NCBI GenBank assembly: GCA_018813085.1
Contig: JAHJCI010000077.1
Coordinates: 1 to 9,363, forward strand
Source: Candidatus Omnitrophota bacterium
Lineage (GTDB): Bacteria; Omnitrophota; Gorgyraeia; Gygaellales; JAHJCI01
Direction of reading: 5' to 3'
Length of the DNA: 9,363 nt
Shown here: piece after piece, positions 1 through 7,274 of the stretch
How positions within the stretch are numbered: position 1 is the stretch's first letter
Layout: each line of letters begins with the position of its first letter
Notes under the pieces: generated by a model
Seen by the model: the letters and a program-made list of their open reading frames with translations, nothing else
Told to the model about the DNA's origin: nothing
Database searches by the model: none
Translations under genes and position numbers: made by a program

Positions 1-135
1 AGCCTGGGCTATCTTAGCCTTGAAGGCATGCTTAAATCTATGCCCTCCTTGGCCTGCGAATTTTGTACTGCCTGTTTTAACGGAGAATATCCGCTTCCCC
101 CGCCTTCGAACCCAACCAAAGAGTTACTGGAATAA
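1..135 (+). CDS. purF: Amidophosphoribosyltransferase, C-terminal end (partial)
   Basis: Reading frame 1 is open from the first base to the TAA at 133-135 and gives 44 residues that I recognise as the PurF C-terminus. It starts SLGYLSLEGM and later contains the block EFCTACFNGEYP. PurF performs the first committed step of purine synthesis in the cytoplasm, transferring glutamine-derived ammonia to PRPP to give phosphoribosylamine. The CxxC (CTAC, residues 22 and 25 of the fragment) matches the C-terminal cysteine pair that, in Bacillus-type PurF, helps ligate a [4Fe-4S] cluster. This suggests the Fe-S, propeptide-processed class, but the other ligands and the N-terminus lie outside the window. 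There is no start codon because the gene enters from the left edge. No GC-rich terminator follows the stop, only AT-rich sequence leading into the next promoter. Confidence 0.88.
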   Translation, partial: SLGYLSLEGMLKSMPSLACEFCTACFNGEYPLPPPSNPTKELLE

Positions 136-175
136 TAATTTTTATAATAAATTTTTTAAGCTTTCTGAAAAATAC

Positions 176-204
176 TTGACATTACAATTTACTTATGTTA
201 AAAG
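176..204 (+). promoter_or_regulatory. Sigma-70-type promoter for the first chemoreceptor gene
   Basis: A perfect -35 (TTGACA, 176-181) is followed after 17 bp by TAAAAG (199-204, 4 of 6 matches to TATAAT). Transcription would start near 211. This leaves a short leader carrying a strong Shine-Dalgarno AGGAGG (227-232) five bases before the ATG at 238. I saw no FliA-like or sigma-54-like motif here. Confidence 0.6.
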
Positions 205-237
205 GAATATGGGTTAATATAACTTTAGGAGGCTGTT

Positions 238-1929
238 ATGGTTGAGCGTTTTCAGAAATCTCTGGGCATGAAGATTACATTCTGTCTTAGCTTGATCCTG
301 ATTGTTGTTTTTGGGTTGATAGCAACAGTAAATATCATTCATGGCCGCAGCATTTTACTTAACAGGGCTGAAGGGTCCGCAGAGGAAGTACTTGATATAA
401 TAACCGTATCAATTCGCCCGTTTATGTTTAACGGCGATAATGATAAGGTCCAAGAATTGTTCGATAAGTTCAAGAGAACCAAAAGCATTGATGCTATACA
501 GCTCCTGGATTTAAACGGAATCATAACGGTAAGCACGGACAGGAGTTTAATCGGAAAAAAATCCAGTGCTAAAGGCCTTGCAGAAGCGTTAAAAGGGCAG
601 GAGGTTTCCGGTGTTGAGTTACGCGCAAGGAGCAATCAGGGACGCAATTATAGAGTTTACGCCAAGTTAAAGCCTATATTAAATGGCGATGGAAAAGTTG
701 CCGGCATATTAAGATTTGCAGGTAACTGGGAATCTGTCCAGGGATCCTTGACTCTTATACGCAACCGCAGCATTATGCTTTCTTTATTGGGATTGGTCTT
801 AATCTCGAGTTTAGTATTCTTTTTGCTGAAGGCCATGTTAACCAACCCGATAAATATGTTTATAAAAGCTGCTGTTGGCCTTGCCAGCAGGGCAGGTGAC
901 CTTACTCAGAGATTAGAGGTTAATTCCCAGGATGAGATCGGAAGCCTGGCAGATGTGTTTAACCTTCTAATCAGTTCCACTAATGAAATGGTATTACAGA
1001 TTCATTCTACAGCCGATAGGGTAGCCAGTTCCAGCCAGGAACTATCCAGTTCCACAGAAGAAGTCAGCGCCGCAACTCAGGAAATTTCTAATGCAATTCA
1101 GCAAATTTCCAGGGGGGCAACCAATCAGGCCAGCCGCGTAGATGAGGCATCCGAAATAATGAAGCAGGCGGCACTTTCTTTAAAGAAGGTCTTGATGAAT
1201 ACTAACACAGCAGTAAGCAGGGTAAGCGAGGCGAGTTCTCAGGCAGAAAGCGGCCGTGGCGCAGCCCAGGAAACCGTGGATAAGATAAACCGCCTTACCG
1301 AAACAGTTACTAATACAGCCGCTGTTATAAAAGGACTGGGAGAAAAATCCCAACAGATCGGAGAGATTACAGAGACAATTACTTCAATTGCCGACCAGAC
1401 TAACCTGCTGGCTCTAAACGCAGCTATCGAAGCAGCCCGTGCCGGAGAAGCAGGCAGGGGTTTTGCGGTAGTTGCCGAAGAGGTAAGGAAATTAGCTGAA
1501 GGTTCAGCGGTGGCAGTAAGGAAGATAGGTACCTTGATTAAATCTATTCAAACCGAAACCAACCGCGCCGTCAGCTCAATCGAAGCAAGTTCAAAGGAAG
1601 TCCAGGAAGGCAAGGATTTAGTAAACAGAATAACCGAGTCAATAGTGCAATTTAATAGGATTATTCAGGAAAATTCCGGCCTTTTTAATCAGATTTCCGT
1701 AGCCACCCAGGATCAGGCAAAGGGAGTAGAGCGTGTGCTTGAAGCAGTAAACCAGATTTCTACTGTTGCCAAGGATTCGGTTTCTACTGCCGAAGGCCTG
1801 GCTTCAACTGTCGAGGAGCAAACTGCTTCAATGCAGGAAATAGCTGCTTCAGCCCAGGAGCTGGCACGCTTTTCAACAGAATTAAGAGATATAGTCGGCA
1901 GGTTTAAACTCAAGGCTGATAATAAGTAA
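238..1929 (+). CDS. Methyl-accepting chemotaxis protein with Cache-like periplasmic sensor
   Basis: This is a 563-residue transmembrane chemoreceptor. A first membrane helix (about 13-34) and a second (about 177-199) bracket a sensor of about 140 residues (about 36-175). The sensor has the alpha/beta pattern of a single Cache (PAS-like) domain, including [15 protein letters not shown] at 87-101. A HAMP linker follows (about 199-253, with P204 and GDLTQRLEV), then the long cytoplasmic coiled coil. The CheA/CheW-binding hairpin tip is unmistakable ([20 protein letters not shown], 385-404). Methylation-type helices are visible around 268-282 ([12 protein letters not shown]) and 525-536 ([10 protein letters not shown]). 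The C-terminus (FKLKADNK) carries no CheR/CheB-tethering pentapeptide. The start is fixed by AGGAGG five bases upstream. It signals to CheA, whose gene is not in this window. The ligand cannot be read from sequence. A paralogue lies at 3440-6130. Confidence 0.95.
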   Translation: MVERFQKSLGMKITFCLSLILIVVFGLIATVNIIHGRSILLNRAEGSAEEVLDIITVSIRPFMFNGDNDKVQELFDKFKRTKSIDAIQLLDLNGIITVSTDRSLIGKKSSAKGLAEALKGQEVSGVELRARSNQGRNYRVYAKLKPILNGDGKVAGILRFAGNWESVQGSLTLIRNRSIMLSLLGLVLISSLVFFLLKAMLTNPINMFIKAAVGLASRAGDLTQRLEVNSQDEIGSLADVFNLLISSTNEMVLQIHSTADRVASSSQELSSSTEEVSAATQEISNAIQQISRGATNQASRVDEASEIMKQAALSLKKVLMNTNTAVSRVSEASSQAESGRGAAQETVDKINRLTETVTNTAAVIKGLGEKSQQIGEITETITSIADQTNLLALNAAIEAARAGEAGRGFAVVAEEVRKLAEGSAVAVRKIGTLIKSIQTETNRAVSSIEASSKEVQEGKDLVNRITESIVQFNRIIQENSGLFNQISVATQDQAKGVERVLEAVNQISTVAKDSVSTAEGLASTVEEQTASMQEIAASAQELARFSTELRDIVGRFKLKADNK

Positions 1930-1943
1930 TGAAAAAAAAGACC

Positions 1944-1971
1944 TTGACAAGAGCAGTTTTCGTGTTAGAAA
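1944..1971 (+). promoter_or_regulatory. Putative sigma-70-type promoter for the binding-protein gene
   Basis: A perfect TTGACA (1944-1949) lies 16 bp before TAGAAA (1966-1971, 4 of 6 matches). Transcription would start near 1978-1980, just upstream of the palindrome at 1985-2004. It is the only good -35 in the 130-bp spacer, which otherwise contains no terminator for the upstream chemoreceptor gene. Read-through from that gene is therefore also possible. Confidence 0.5.
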
Positions 1972-1984
1972 TTATGTAGGGAAA

Positions 1985-2004
1985 AGTGTACTATTTAGTA
2001 CACT
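1985..2004 (+). promoter_or_regulatory. Perfect palindromic operator candidate
   Basis: AGTGTACTATTTAGTACACT has two perfect 9-bp arms (AGTGTACTA and TAGTACACT) around a 2-bp centre. It lies a few bases downstream of the predicted start of transcription and about 45 bp before the ribosome-binding site of the binding-protein gene. A near-continuous dyad with so small a centre is more typical of a homodimer's DNA site than of an RNA hairpin. Its position, at about +5 to +25, suits a repressor. The GTACTA half-site resembles the TrpR half-site (GTACTAG), but the spacing differs. I do not assign a regulator. Confidence 0.5.
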
Positions 2005-2059
2005 AGGGGCGAAAAGGTTAAAAAAATATTCGGAAGTTGGTTTAACAAAAGGAGGAGGC

Positions 2060-3214
2060 ATGAGGAAGATAGTGGTAGTTTTGATTGGTTTTTCTCTACT
2101 CTTCCTGGTCAGTGGTGTTGCTTCAGCTGAGGTTGGGGTTAGCGAGAAAGAGGTAGTTGTTGGTCAAGCCGCAGCCTTGGCAGGTCCTGCTCAAGCTTTG
2201 GGTACAGGCATGAAAGCAGGCATGGAAGCATATTTTAAATACATCAATGATCAGGGTGGAGTAAACGGAAGGACCATCCGTCTGGTTAGCTATGACGATG
2301 GGTATGAGCCTGCCGTATGTATTGATCAGACAAGGAAGCTTATTGGCGAAGGCGTATTTGTTCTAATCGGATATGTAGGGACTCCTACTTCTAAGGCAGC
2401 CGTGCCAATTATTGAAGAGGAAAAGGTTCCTTATATCGGCCCATTTACAGGCGCAGAATTCTTAAGAAATCCTGTAAAGCACTATGTTGTTAACATCAGA
2501 GGAAGTTATTACGATGAAACAGAAGGACTGGTTAAGCATTTAGTCGATGACCTGGGAATCAAGCAGATAGCCTGTTTCTATCAGAATGATTCTTACGGCC
2601 AGGCAGGTTTAGACGGAGTACAAAGAGCGTTGGAAAGAAGAGGCATGAGCATAGTTGCTGAAGGTACCTATGAAAGAAATACCTTGGCAGTAAAAGGCGG
2701 CTTGGCAAGGATTAAAGCAGTTGATCCGGGAGCTGTTATCATGATTGGTGCATATGCTCCTTGTGCCGAATTTATCAAACTGGCAAAGCAAATCGGAATG
2801 ACAGGAGTTAAATTCTGCAATATTTCTTTTGTAGGAAGCGATGCTTTAAAAGAAGCTTTAGGGGAAGCAGGAGAAGGAGTAATTATTTCCCAGGTTGTTC
2901 CTTTCCCCTGGGATATGTCTATTCCTGTTGTAGTAGAGTACCATAAAATGATGGCTAAATATGTTTCGGGGCAGAAACCCGGCTTTGTAAGCCTGGAGGG
3001 TTATTTAGTGGCAAAGCTTTTTGCTGACGCAGCAAAAGCTGCAGGTGCTGACCTTACCAGAGAAGGGTTAATTTCAGCAGTGGAGAGTAAAGGGCGTTTT
3101 GATCTTGGAGGTATAACCCTTACATTCGGTGCCGATGACCATCAAGGAATGGATACGATACATTTTACAATGATTAAAGGAGGAGAATTCAAGAGCATCA
3201 GCCGATTTGAATAA
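2060..3214 (+). CDS. Periplasmic Liv-type (branched-chain amino acid/amide) substrate-binding protein, orphan
   Basis: This 384-residue protein is of the Peripla_BP_6 / LivJ class (type I periplasmic-binding fold). A Sec signal peptide occupies residues 1-23: MRK, a hydrophobic core, then ASA before E24. It has no lipobox cysteine, so it should be a soluble periplasmic protein. Family landmarks are AYFKYINDQGGVNGRTIRL (57-75) with the following SYDD, YQNDSYGQAGLDGV (174-187) and SLEGYLVAKLFADAA (311-325). Length is normal for the family. The start has GGAGGAGG (2051-2058) directly upstream. Such proteins normally feed LivHMGF-type ABC transporters, but no permease or ATPase gene is present; both neighbours are chemoreceptors. 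It may therefore present a ligand to a receptor, or serve a transporter encoded elsewhere. The ligand is unknown: an amino acid, an amide or a short organic acid are all possible for this class. Confidence 0.9.
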   Translation: MRKIVVVLIGFSLLFLVSGVASAEVGVSEKEVVVGQAAALAGPAQALGTGMKAGMEAYFKYINDQGGVNGRTIRLVSYDDGYEPAVCIDQTRKLIGEGVFVLIGYVGTPTSKAAVPIIEEEKVPYIGPFTGAEFLRNPVKHYVVNIRGSYYDETEGLVKHLVDDLGIKQIACFYQNDSYGQAGLDGVQRALERRGMSIVAEGTYERNTLAVKGGLARIKAVDPGAVIMIGAYAPCAEFIKLAKQIGMTGVKFCNISFVGSDALKEALGEAGEGVIISQVVPFPWDMSIPVVVEYHKMMAKYVSGQKPGFVSLEGYLVAKLFADAAKAAGADLTREGLISAVESKGRFDLGGITLTFGADDHQGMDTIHFTMIKGGEFKSISRFE

Positions 3215-3253
3215 TTTTATCGCTCTAGAAAAGTCTCAAGAAGCAAAGTATGC

Positions 3254-3279
3254 CCTGTTGCAGAATTTTCTGTAACAGG
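3254..3279 (+). repeat. 11-bp stem-loop after the binding-protein gene
   Basis: CCTGTTGCAGA (3254-3264) pairs with TCTGTAACAGG (3269-3279) over 11 bp with one G-U wobble, closing a 4-base loop (ATTT). It lies 39 bp after the stop of the binding-protein gene. No T-run follows, so it is not a classical intrinsic terminator. It may protect the 3' end of the mRNA or be part of a small palindromic repeat together with the hairpin at 3294-3336. Confidence 0.6.
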
Positions 3280-3293
3280 CTGAAGAATTACTC

Positions 3294-3336
3294 TCCGCCT
3301 TGCCTGAGGAGTTAAGATTAAGTCAGGCAAGGCGGA
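3294..3336 (+). repeat. Perfect 14-bp stem-loop
   Basis: TCCGCCTTGCCTGA (3294-3307) is perfectly complementary to TCAGGCAAGGCGGA (3323-3336), with a 15-base loop. The stem is much more GC-rich than its surroundings. Neither strand has a T-run after the stem, so intrinsic termination is not well supported in either direction. Possibilities are a factor-dependent terminator or RNA-stabilising element at the end of the binding-protein transcript, or a REP/MITE-like intergenic palindrome. Confidence 0.6.
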
Positions 3337-3367
3337 AGGAATCATAATATATAATAAAAATTGATAA

Positions 3368-3424
3368 AGATATCGAGTAATTTAACTCACCATAAATCCC
3401 ACGCCAAAGATTGCGTGGGTATCT
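3368..3424 (+). promoter_or_regulatory. Possible structured leader (three-way junction) of the second chemoreceptor gene
   Basis: Three helices can nest here: AGATA/TATCT (3368-3372 with 3420-3424), GAGT/ACTC (3375-3378 with 3385-3388) and CCCACGC/GCGTGGG (3398-3404 with 3413-3419). The structure ends just before the ribosome-binding site GGGGG (3431-3435). Only the 7-bp helix is convincing alone; the other two are short enough to be chance. A TATAAT (3350-3355) upstream would start transcription near 3362, but it lacks a good -35. The junction matches no riboswitch class that I can recall. Confidence 0.3.
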
Positions 3425-3439
3425 GTTAAAGGGGGAATT

Positions 3440-6130
3440 ATGACCATAAGAAGTAAACTAATTTTTGGTTTTCTTGGAATCGTCCTCCTGACTATAGCTA
3501 TTGCCGGAGTCGGTTTATTTTCCGTGCATAAGATTAGTAGGAACATTTATGATGTTTCCGAGAATCTTTTTCCAGCTTCCATAGAGGCAAAGGAATTGCT
3601 TGTTTCCGTATGGATGGCTAACGCTAATTTTAAATCTATGGTATTCAGCCAAAGCAAGGCCGAAGCAAAATTGGCAAATGATAATATCTCTTCTTCCATT
3701 CAAAAGATTCAGGAGATAAGCCAGTTCCTAAAGCTGAAGTTCGAAGGCCAAACAGATATCATTGAGCGTATTGAAAAGCTGGAAAGCGGGTCCAGCACGC
3801 TTTCCGGTTTAAGGGGCGAAGTTTATAAGATTGTTGTTGCAGGCCTTGATCTTCTGGGGCAAAACGAAGAAATAAGGCAAAAGTCTTTAAGCCTGGTAGA
3901 TTCAACCATTAACTCTATTGCCCAGCAGGTTGATAATGCTGAATTCGAGATGCTTCTTTCCAGGGGAGAATCTGAGCAAGGAATGGACAAGGCAATAGGG
4001 GCCATTGAGTTTATGGCTAAAAATTATAATGAACTTTCCCAGAGAGCCTTCCCTACGATAAGGAGGCTGTTGAATATAAAAGCAGCTTTTATGGAAGCTG
4101 ATACCAAAACAATAAGGATTCTTAACGCGGACAATATTGATAAATTAACAATGTATGATGATGCATTTATCGCCTCAATGAGTCTGATAAGCGGGAGGAT
4201 GGAAAATATTAAGGATGATGGCGTAATTGAAGCATCAGTAATAAATAAACTAAACGCGCTTTTTGATAGCTATAAGGCTTTAGTCGTAGGAAAAGGTGGT
4301 TTAAGGGAGACAGTAGTCATGTTTTTAAATAAACCCTCGGATTCTCTAAAGCAAAAGCTAGCAAAAATCGATGACGAACTAAACGAAAAAGAAAATGAGA
4401 TTTCGCCTATAGTATCTTCCTTAATTGATGATTTTGAATTTGAATTATTAATCGGGACTGATGAAGCAAACAGCAGCATAAAAGAAGGATTGGAGAAAAC
4501 AGGACTGATTAAAACCGCATTCTTAAAATTGTCGGATGAGACACTGCCTTTGACAAAATATTTATTCACCTTAAGGGGAGACATTGCCATGGCAACCGCC
4601 ACTTCCGAAAGGATTATGAGTAGCGATAACATGGACATGCTTGCTCCTTTGGATGATGAATTTCTGGCGCAGATATCTTCGGCAAAAGCCCAGGTGGAAA
4701 GTTTAAAAGACATTCTTAAAGGCGCAGATATAAATAAAATGTCCGGTTATGTAAATGAAATGGAAAAGCTTATTTCTGGCAGGGGAGGGATTCTGGAGTC
4801 AAGGCGCCTGCTTCTGGGTAATACAAAGAGGTCTGAACAGATAGTTATTGAAGTCGGCGAATATATCATACAGATAGGCCAGATGATAGCAAGTACCGTG
4901 GATGAAGTGAGCGCTCAGGCAACCGAAGCAAGCGAAGCTACCCGCCGGATTGTAGGGGCATCTACGGGCGGTATCGGAATCAGCTCCATTATTGTTATCT
5001 TCGTAGGTTTAGCTATAGCGATATTGCTTTCTACGTTCATTGTCAGGAATTTAAGGCGCGTTACCGACTGGATAAAGTCTTTATCTGACGATATCTCCCG
5101 GCGTAAAGGCGATTTAACCGTTCGTCTTAGCATGAAATCCAAGGATGAACTGGGAGTATTAGGCAGTTCCTTTGACCACTTCTTGGATAATTTTGCAGAG
5201 ATGACAAAGGTTATCCGCGCCTCAGCCGGTAAAGTTGATTCCAGTGCCAAGAACCTTGTCAGTACCTCTCAGGAGGTAAATGCTTCTCTGCAGCAGGTCG
5301 GTACTTCAATACAGCAGATATCCAAGGGCGCTACCAGCCAGGTTACTAAAGTTGAAGAGACTTCCAGAATTATACATCTCTTAACCGAATCCTTAAAGCA
5401 AATCGCCAAGAATGCCAAAGAGGTTAATAAATCGGTGGTTATCGTTGCGGAATTAGCAGGTAAGGGCAGAGAGTCAAACCAGGACTTAGTCAAAAGGATG
5501 GGTTCTATTGCAAGCCTGGTTGAGAGGTCCGCGAATGCAGTTCAAGAACTGGGGAAGAGGTCGGAACAGATCGGCGAGATTATCGATACGATTAATTCCT
5601 TTGCTGACCAGACCAACCTTCTTTCTTTAAACGCAGCTATAGAAGCAGCCCGTGCCGGTGAAGCAGGTAGGGGTTTTGCGGTAGTTGCCGAAGAGGTAAG
5701 GAAATTAGCCGAGGCATCAAGCAAGTCAGCGAATGAAATATCTCACTTGATTAAAGGTGTTCAGAAAGACGTGGACAATGTAATCACCCTTATTAATACC
5801 GGAAAGAAAGAAAGCGAAGAAGGCAAGGTTATTGCAGAGAAGGTGAGCTCTTTGCAGGAGAATATTGTCAGCGCTACCAAGTTAGCAGAAGGTATGGTAG
5901 CTGAAATCTCCGATTTAATTCCGAAACAGCTTGAAGGGGCAGAACAGGCAGCTGCTGCTGTTACCGAGGTAAGCGGAGTCGCGCAGGAGAATGCTTCTTC
6001 AACCGAAGAGGTTTCTTCCTCTACTGAAGAAATGTCTGCTTCAATGCAGGAATTAGTCTCAAGCGCAGATGAGCTGGCTTCGGTCGTATCACAGCTACAG
6101 GAATTAGTAGGAGAGTTTAAGCTCTCCTAA
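3440..6130 (+). CDS. Large methyl-accepting chemotaxis protein with triplicated helical sensor
   Basis: This 896-residue chemoreceptor has membrane helices at about 8-28 and 511-535 and an extracytoplasmic region of about 480 residues. That region is predicted almost wholly helical and built of three tandem modules of about 160 residues (see 3551-4963). HAMP follows (about 535-588; GDLTVRLSM at 557-565) but lacks the usual early proline, having RNLRRV (536-541) in its place. The cytoplasmic coiled coil carries the conserved CheA/CheW-binding tip ([20 protein letters not shown], 722-741) and methylation-like glutamate clusters ([20 protein letters not shown], 853-872). No CheR-tethering pentapeptide is present at the C-terminus (VGEFKLS). 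Helical-bundle sensors of the 4HB_MCP/HBM kinds bind small ligands directly or through binding proteins. The adjacent upstream gene encodes such a binding protein, which makes a partnership plausible but unproven. A G-rich Shine-Dalgarno (3431-3435) supports the ATG start. Confidence 0.95.
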   Translation: MTIRSKLIFGFLGIVLLTIAIAGVGLFSVHKISRNIYDVSENLFPASIEAKELLVSVWMANANFKSMVFSQSKAEAKLANDNISSSIQKIQEISQFLKLKFEGQTDIIERIEKLESGSSTLSGLRGEVYKIVVAGLDLLGQNEEIRQKSLSLVDSTINSIAQQVDNAEFEMLLSRGESEQGMDKAIGAIEFMAKNYNELSQRAFPTIRRLLNIKAAFMEADTKTIRILNADNIDKLTMYDDAFIASMSLISGRMENIKDDGVIEASVINKLNALFDSYKALVVGKGGLRETVVMFLNKPSDSLKQKLAKIDDELNEKENEISPIVSSLIDDFEFELLIGTDEANSSIKEGLEKTGLIKTAFLKLSDETLPLTKYLFTLRGDIAMATATSERIMSSDNMDMLAPLDDEFLAQISSAKAQVESLKDILKGADINKMSGYVNEMEKLISGRGGILESRRLLLGNTKRSEQIVIEVGEYIIQIGQMIASTVDEVSAQATEASEATRRIVGASTGGIGISSIIVIFVGLAIAILLSTFIVRNLRRVTDWIKSLSDDISRRKGDLTVRLSMKSKDELGVLGSSFDHFLDNFAEMTKVIRASAGKVDSSAKNLVSTSQEVNASLQQVGTSIQQISKGATSQVTKVEETSRIIHLLTESLKQIAKNAKEVNKSVVIVAELAGKGRESNQDLVKRMGSIASLVERSANAVQELGKRSEQIGEIIDTINSFADQTNLLSLNAAIEAARAGEAGRGFAVVAEEVRKLAEASSKSANEISHLIKGVQKDVDNVITLINTGKKESEEGKVIAEKVSSLQENIVSATKLAEGMVAEISDLIPKQLEGAEQAAAAVTEVSGVAQENASSTEEVSSSTEEMSASMQELVSSADELASVVSQLQELVGEFKLS
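3551..4963 (+). repeat. Three tandem repeats of about 160 codons in the chemoreceptor sensor
   Basis: Protein-level repeats span residues about 38-197, 198-362 and 363-508. Matching landmarks recur at constant spacing. One is SENLFP (F44), SQRAFP (F204) and SDETLP (L369). Another is SGLRGEV (G123), GGLRETV (G287) and GGILES (G450). A third is EFEML (168-172) and EFELL (333-337), with a weaker third copy near 492. The copies are strongly diverged in sequence, so the duplication is old. The last copy runs directly into the second membrane helix. Confidence 0.7.
6108..6129 (+). terminator. Weak terminator-like hairpin at the chemoreceptor stop codon
   Basis: TAGGAGAG (6108-6115) pairs perfectly with CTCTCCTA (6122-6129) around a 6-base loop and overlaps the TAA stop. 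A TTTTT run occurs only at 6141-6145, about 11 bases past the stem, which is too far for a textbook intrinsic terminator. It could still end or stabilise the transcript. The spacer downstream is convergent with the minus-strand operon. Confidence 0.3.
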
Positions 6131-6195
6131 CAGATAGTAGTTTTTAAAATACTTTTTAATTTCCCCAGGCATTCGAAAAGTGAGGTCAATAACAA

Positions 6196-6303
6196 ATGAA
6201 AGAAGGGTCAATTGACTTTAGATTAGCTTTATCCCAGAAGATCGATTTAATATCCTCACAAATTAAATCCTTACTTGAGAGCCTCAGCAGAAAAATGAAT
6301 TAG
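6196..6303 (+). CDS. Possible 35-residue small protein
   Basis: ATG at 6196 opens 35 codons ending at TAG 6301-6303. A Shine-Dalgarno-like TGAGG (6181-6185) lies 10 bases upstream. The product begins MKEGSIDFRL, ends SLSRKMN and contains the stretch QKIDLISSQIKSLLESL, which fits a single amphipathic helix. It has no membrane segment or cysteine. It lies 65 bp after the second chemoreceptor gene on the same strand, so it could be cotranscribed with it. I do not recognise a family. A chance open frame of this length is common, so the call rests on the ribosome-binding site and the helical periodicity. Confidence 0.35.
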   Translation: MKEGSIDFRLALSQKIDLISSQIKSLLESLSRKMN

Positions 6304-6329
6304 GTTAGTTAGGGGGCGGGATACGCAGA

Positions 6330-7271
6330 CTAATTCTTTCGCCTGTCTTTTACAAAAATACTCTTAGCGAAGGTTTTCGCGTAGTTCTTCACTTCATTGC
6401 CAATCTGGATGACTTGGCCGACATGGTTAAGCGGACGGCTTTCATTGGTGACTATTCCGATAGAAATGCTTAAAACGGGGATTTTACATAATTGTCCTAC
6501 CCTGTTTTTCATTATTACATATCCTCTTTTCCTGTCCTCTTCATTATAATAATCCAGGATATTCCTGTCAAATTCTGCGATAATATTTCCACATACCTGG
6601 TCAATACAATCAGGGTTTATGATGAAAATAAAGTCATCGCCTCCGATGTGGCCAAGAAAGTCAGAGGTCTTGCCGCATTTTTCCAGGGCGTCGATAATAA
6701 GCAGCGCTATATGTTTAATCACCCTATCGCCCATTTCAAATCCATAGCGGTCATTAAATTCCTTGAATTTGTTTAAATCCAGATAGCAGACCGCAAGCGG
6801 ATTTTGAGTTTTTATCCTCGCTTCAATTTCTTTTAAAATTGAGACATTGCCGGGCAGCTTTGTTAACGGATTAGCATCCAAATCGCGCGACATACGTACC
6901 AAAGAGGCTTTTACGCGAGCCAGGAGTTCTCCGGGTTCAAAAGGCTTATCAATATAGTCGTCAGCTCCGGCATAAATTACCTTTATTTTCTCCATAGGCT
7001 CTTTTTTGTCCATCAGCGCTATAATTGACATATGGCGCAGCGTAAAATTACCGCGAATAGCTTTGCAGATTTCTATTCCGTTAATATAGGTTGCTTGAAA
7101 ATCGGTCATTACTAAATTGAATGTTTCTTTGCTTTTGGTCAGCACCTCTAGGCCATCTGCCTGGTTGGAAAAAGCCTGTACTTTATATCCTTCTCCCATA
7201 AGCAGGGCAGATAAGAATTCACGGCTTTCGGTTTCGTTGACGATAATTATGATATTTCCGTCGCTATACAT
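6330..7271 (-). CDS. Receiver-GGDEF response regulator (putative diguanylate cyclase) with atypical receiver
   Basis: This 313-residue cytoplasmic protein has a receiver domain (about 5-125) and a GGDEF domain (about 135-310). The receiver happens to align in register with E. coli CheY numbering. The phospho-acceptor D57 (MTDF), Y106 and K109 (DKPF) are present, but the metal-binding acid pair is N12/E13 instead of D/D, and the T87 position is M87. The GGDEF domain keeps the substrate/metal segment [15 protein letters not shown] (163-177) with D165. Its signature reads GHIGGDDF (207-214), not RYGGDEF, and the inhibitory-site position is KTSD (201-204) rather than RxxD. If active it makes cyclic-di-GMP from two GTP; it might instead be a weak enzyme or a sensor. 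It is the second gene of an operon, with only 3 bases between the upstream stop and its ATG. A Shine-Dalgarno-like AGGAAG lies inside the upstream gene (7283-7288). Confidence 0.9.
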   Translation of the reverse strand: MYSDGNIIIIVNETESREFLSALLMGEGYKVQAFSNQADGLEVLTKSKETFNLVMTDFQATYINGIEICKAIRGNFTLRHMSIIALMDKKEPMEKIKVIYAGADDYIDKPFEPGELLARVKASLVRMSRDLDANPLTKLPGNVSILKEIEARIKTQNPLAVCYLDLNKFKEFNDRYGFEMGDRVIKHIALLIIDALEKCGKTSDFLGHIGGDDFIFIINPDCIDQVCGNIIAEFDRNILDYYNEEDRKRGYVIMKNRVGQLCKIPVLSISIGIVTNESRPLNHVGQVIQIGNEVKNYAKTFAKSIFVKDRRKN

Positions 7272-7274
7272 TGT

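Noticed and set aside
90..135. tRNA T-arm-like word (GGGTTCGAAGG on the minus strand)
   Set aside because: The flanking bases do not form the 5-bp T-stem, no acceptor or anticodon arm is found, and the bases are explained as the end of purF.
20..217. 65-codon plus-strand open frame at the left edge
   Set aside because: It overlaps the PurF C-terminal frame, runs through the TTGACA promoter of the next gene, has no ribosome-binding site and a composition typical of a shadow frame.
1862..1867. TGGCAC as a sigma-54 -24 element
   Set aside because: It lies inside the chemoreceptor coding sequence and has no TTGC element at the required spacing.
3361..3390. TTGATA at 3361 as a -35 for the large chemoreceptor gene
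   Set aside because: No -10 with 3 or more matches occurs at 16-18 bp spacing.
4270..4713. 147-codon minus-strand open frame inside the large chemoreceptor gene
   Set aside because: It lies wholly antisense to a clear coding region, is rich in Ser/Phe/Leu as expected from reverse-reading Glu/Lys/Asn-rich helices, and has no supporting ribosome-binding site or recognisable motif.
4915..5250. 111-codon minus-strand open frame antisense to the second membrane helix and HAMP region
   Set aside because: Shadow of the well-supported chemoreceptor frame; no domain recognisable.
6207..6216. 10-bp palindrome GTCAATTGAC
   Set aside because: It is short and AT-rich, lies inside the small open frame and far from any promoter; chance is sufficient explanation.
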